DNA of 17,380 bases from CAYLHU01 sp964383715 (lineage in GTDB: Bacteria > Patescibacteriota > Minisyncoccia > Minisyncoccales > CG1-02-41-26): contig CAYLHU010000008.1 of assembly GCA_964383715.1 (NCBI GenBank), positions 1 to 17,380 of the forward strand. Direction: 5' to 3'. The notes under the pieces are model-generated. The model was given only the letters and a program-made list of their open reading frames with translations. It searched no databases and was not told the origin of the DNA. Position numbers and translations under genes: made by a program. Below are positions 17,140-17,380 of the stretch, one piece after another. The stretch's first letter is position 1. Each line of letters starts with the position of its first letter.

Positions 17140-17151
17140 GCAAATTGACAG
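17133..17151 (-). promoter_or_regulatory. operator-like inverted repeat over the -35
   Basis: CTGTCAA (17133-17139), GCAAA, TTGACAG (17145-17151) is a perfect 7-bp inverted repeat that includes the -35 box. It fits an XRE-family dimer site and so autoregulation by the antitoxin (inference). Confidence 0.55.
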
Positions 17152-17203
17152 ATATTCTTACACAACCCCCTTTTAATTTTTACCAACAATACTTTTATCA
17201 ACT

Positions 17204-17374
17204 TTAAAAAATGATGAAAAATAGATAACAAACAAACGAAGCTGTAATGCCAGAGAAAACTCCTAAAAGAAAAGCACCCCACCATTTTTGATACCACTTC
17301 CCCTCTTTAATTTCTTCTATCTGTTTATTTATTTGATTTAATTCTGGTTTTAAATTTGGTCCTGTCCTACCCAT
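17204..17374 (-). CDS. small membrane protein, 56 residues
   Basis: A reading frame from ATG 17374 to TAA 17204. Residues 8-27 are a polar helix (LKPELNQINKQIEEIKEGKW), residues 28-32 are aromatic/basic (YQKWW), and residues 33-56 are one transmembrane segment (GAFLLGVFSGITASFVCYLF region). The heptad-like spacing of the N-terminal helix suggests a coiled coil that may oligomerise. The start is probably right, but the frame is still open at the window edge, so a longer N-terminus is possible. No family is recognised. It lies directly upstream of the Panacea operon (gap about 130 bp), where the strong promoter follows it. Confidence 0.55.
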   Translation of the reverse strand: MGRTGPNLKPELNQINKQIEEIKEGKWYQKWWGAFLLGVFSGITASFVCYLFFIIF

Positions 17375-17380
17375 AAATTT

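Noticed and set aside
1..17380. CRISPR array
   Set aside because: The palindromic repeats are dispersed, or at most two in tandem without spacers; no cas genes are present.
1..17380. tRNA, rRNA or transposase genes
   Set aside because: No cloverleaf with a GGTTCRA-type T arm, no rRNA stretch and no DDE, serine or Y1 transposase motif was seen on either strand.
1..17380. Reassigned TGA (Gly) as in Gracilibacteria/Absconditabacteria
   Set aside because: Permease, hydrolase and Panacea genes end at TGA at family-appropriate positions and no gene reads through an in-frame TGA.

Overview
The window is about 17.4 kb of AT-rich DNA with short intergenic gaps, almost no Shine-Dalgarno sequences and many hypothetical membrane proteins. 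Several protein types are typical of Patescibacteria (Candidate Phyla Radiation, Parcubacteria-like): a Gmad2/GerMN protein with a Cys-rich linker, DUF5666-type proteins, an ECF sigma factor next to a MacAB-like exporter, DUF134 with DUF5320, and a TspO with a Cys-rich tail. TGA is a normal stop: the MacB-like permease ends at its family's usual ...EALRYE followed by TGA. The phylum assignment is inferred from gene content; no rRNA, tRNA or taxonomic marker is present.

Layout. 157-2808 (minus): a GerMN/Gmad2 envelope protein, an encapsulated-ferritin-like four-helix protein and an alpha/beta hydrolase. 2982-8477 (minus): an exporter operon read right to left, consisting of an anti-sigma-like membrane protein, a membrane-anchored OB-fold protein, a MacA-like adaptor, a LolD/MacB-type ATPase, a MacB/FtsX permease and a DUF5666 protein. 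8478-8775: a structured non-coding stretch with four consecutive hairpins directly upstream of that operon. 8776-9652 (minus): an ECF sigma factor overlapping a three-helix membrane protein. The sigma factor and the downstream anti-sigma-like protein probably control the exporter (inference). 9898-11688 (plus): typA/bipA with a good sigma70 promoter and terminator. 11689-13150: a low-density region with a cold-shock protein, two small candidate genes and palindromic repeats. 13170-13788 (minus): DUF5320 and DUF134. 14019-14795 (minus): TspO with a C-terminal extension. 14912-17374 (minus): a cluster resembling a toxin/defence island, with a NYN nuclease-like gene split by a frameshift, a DUF397 protein with an operator-like dyad, a RelE/HigB-like toxin overlapping an HTH-Panacea antitoxin, and a small membrane protein.

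Non-coding highlights. (1) A family of intergenic palindromes centred on GGTCTGACC, GGTTAAACC or GGTCCGACC (six convincing copies plus one divergent); one supplies the stop codon of the hydrolase. (2) Two short plus-strand candidate transcripts of about 56 nt (near 1218-1273 and 14858-14913), each with a near-consensus TTGACA-N16-extended -10 promoter and an intrinsic terminator. (3) A leader immediately before the exporter operon start that can fold in two mutually exclusive ways. (4) Frequent TGN extended -10 elements in place of clear -35 boxes.
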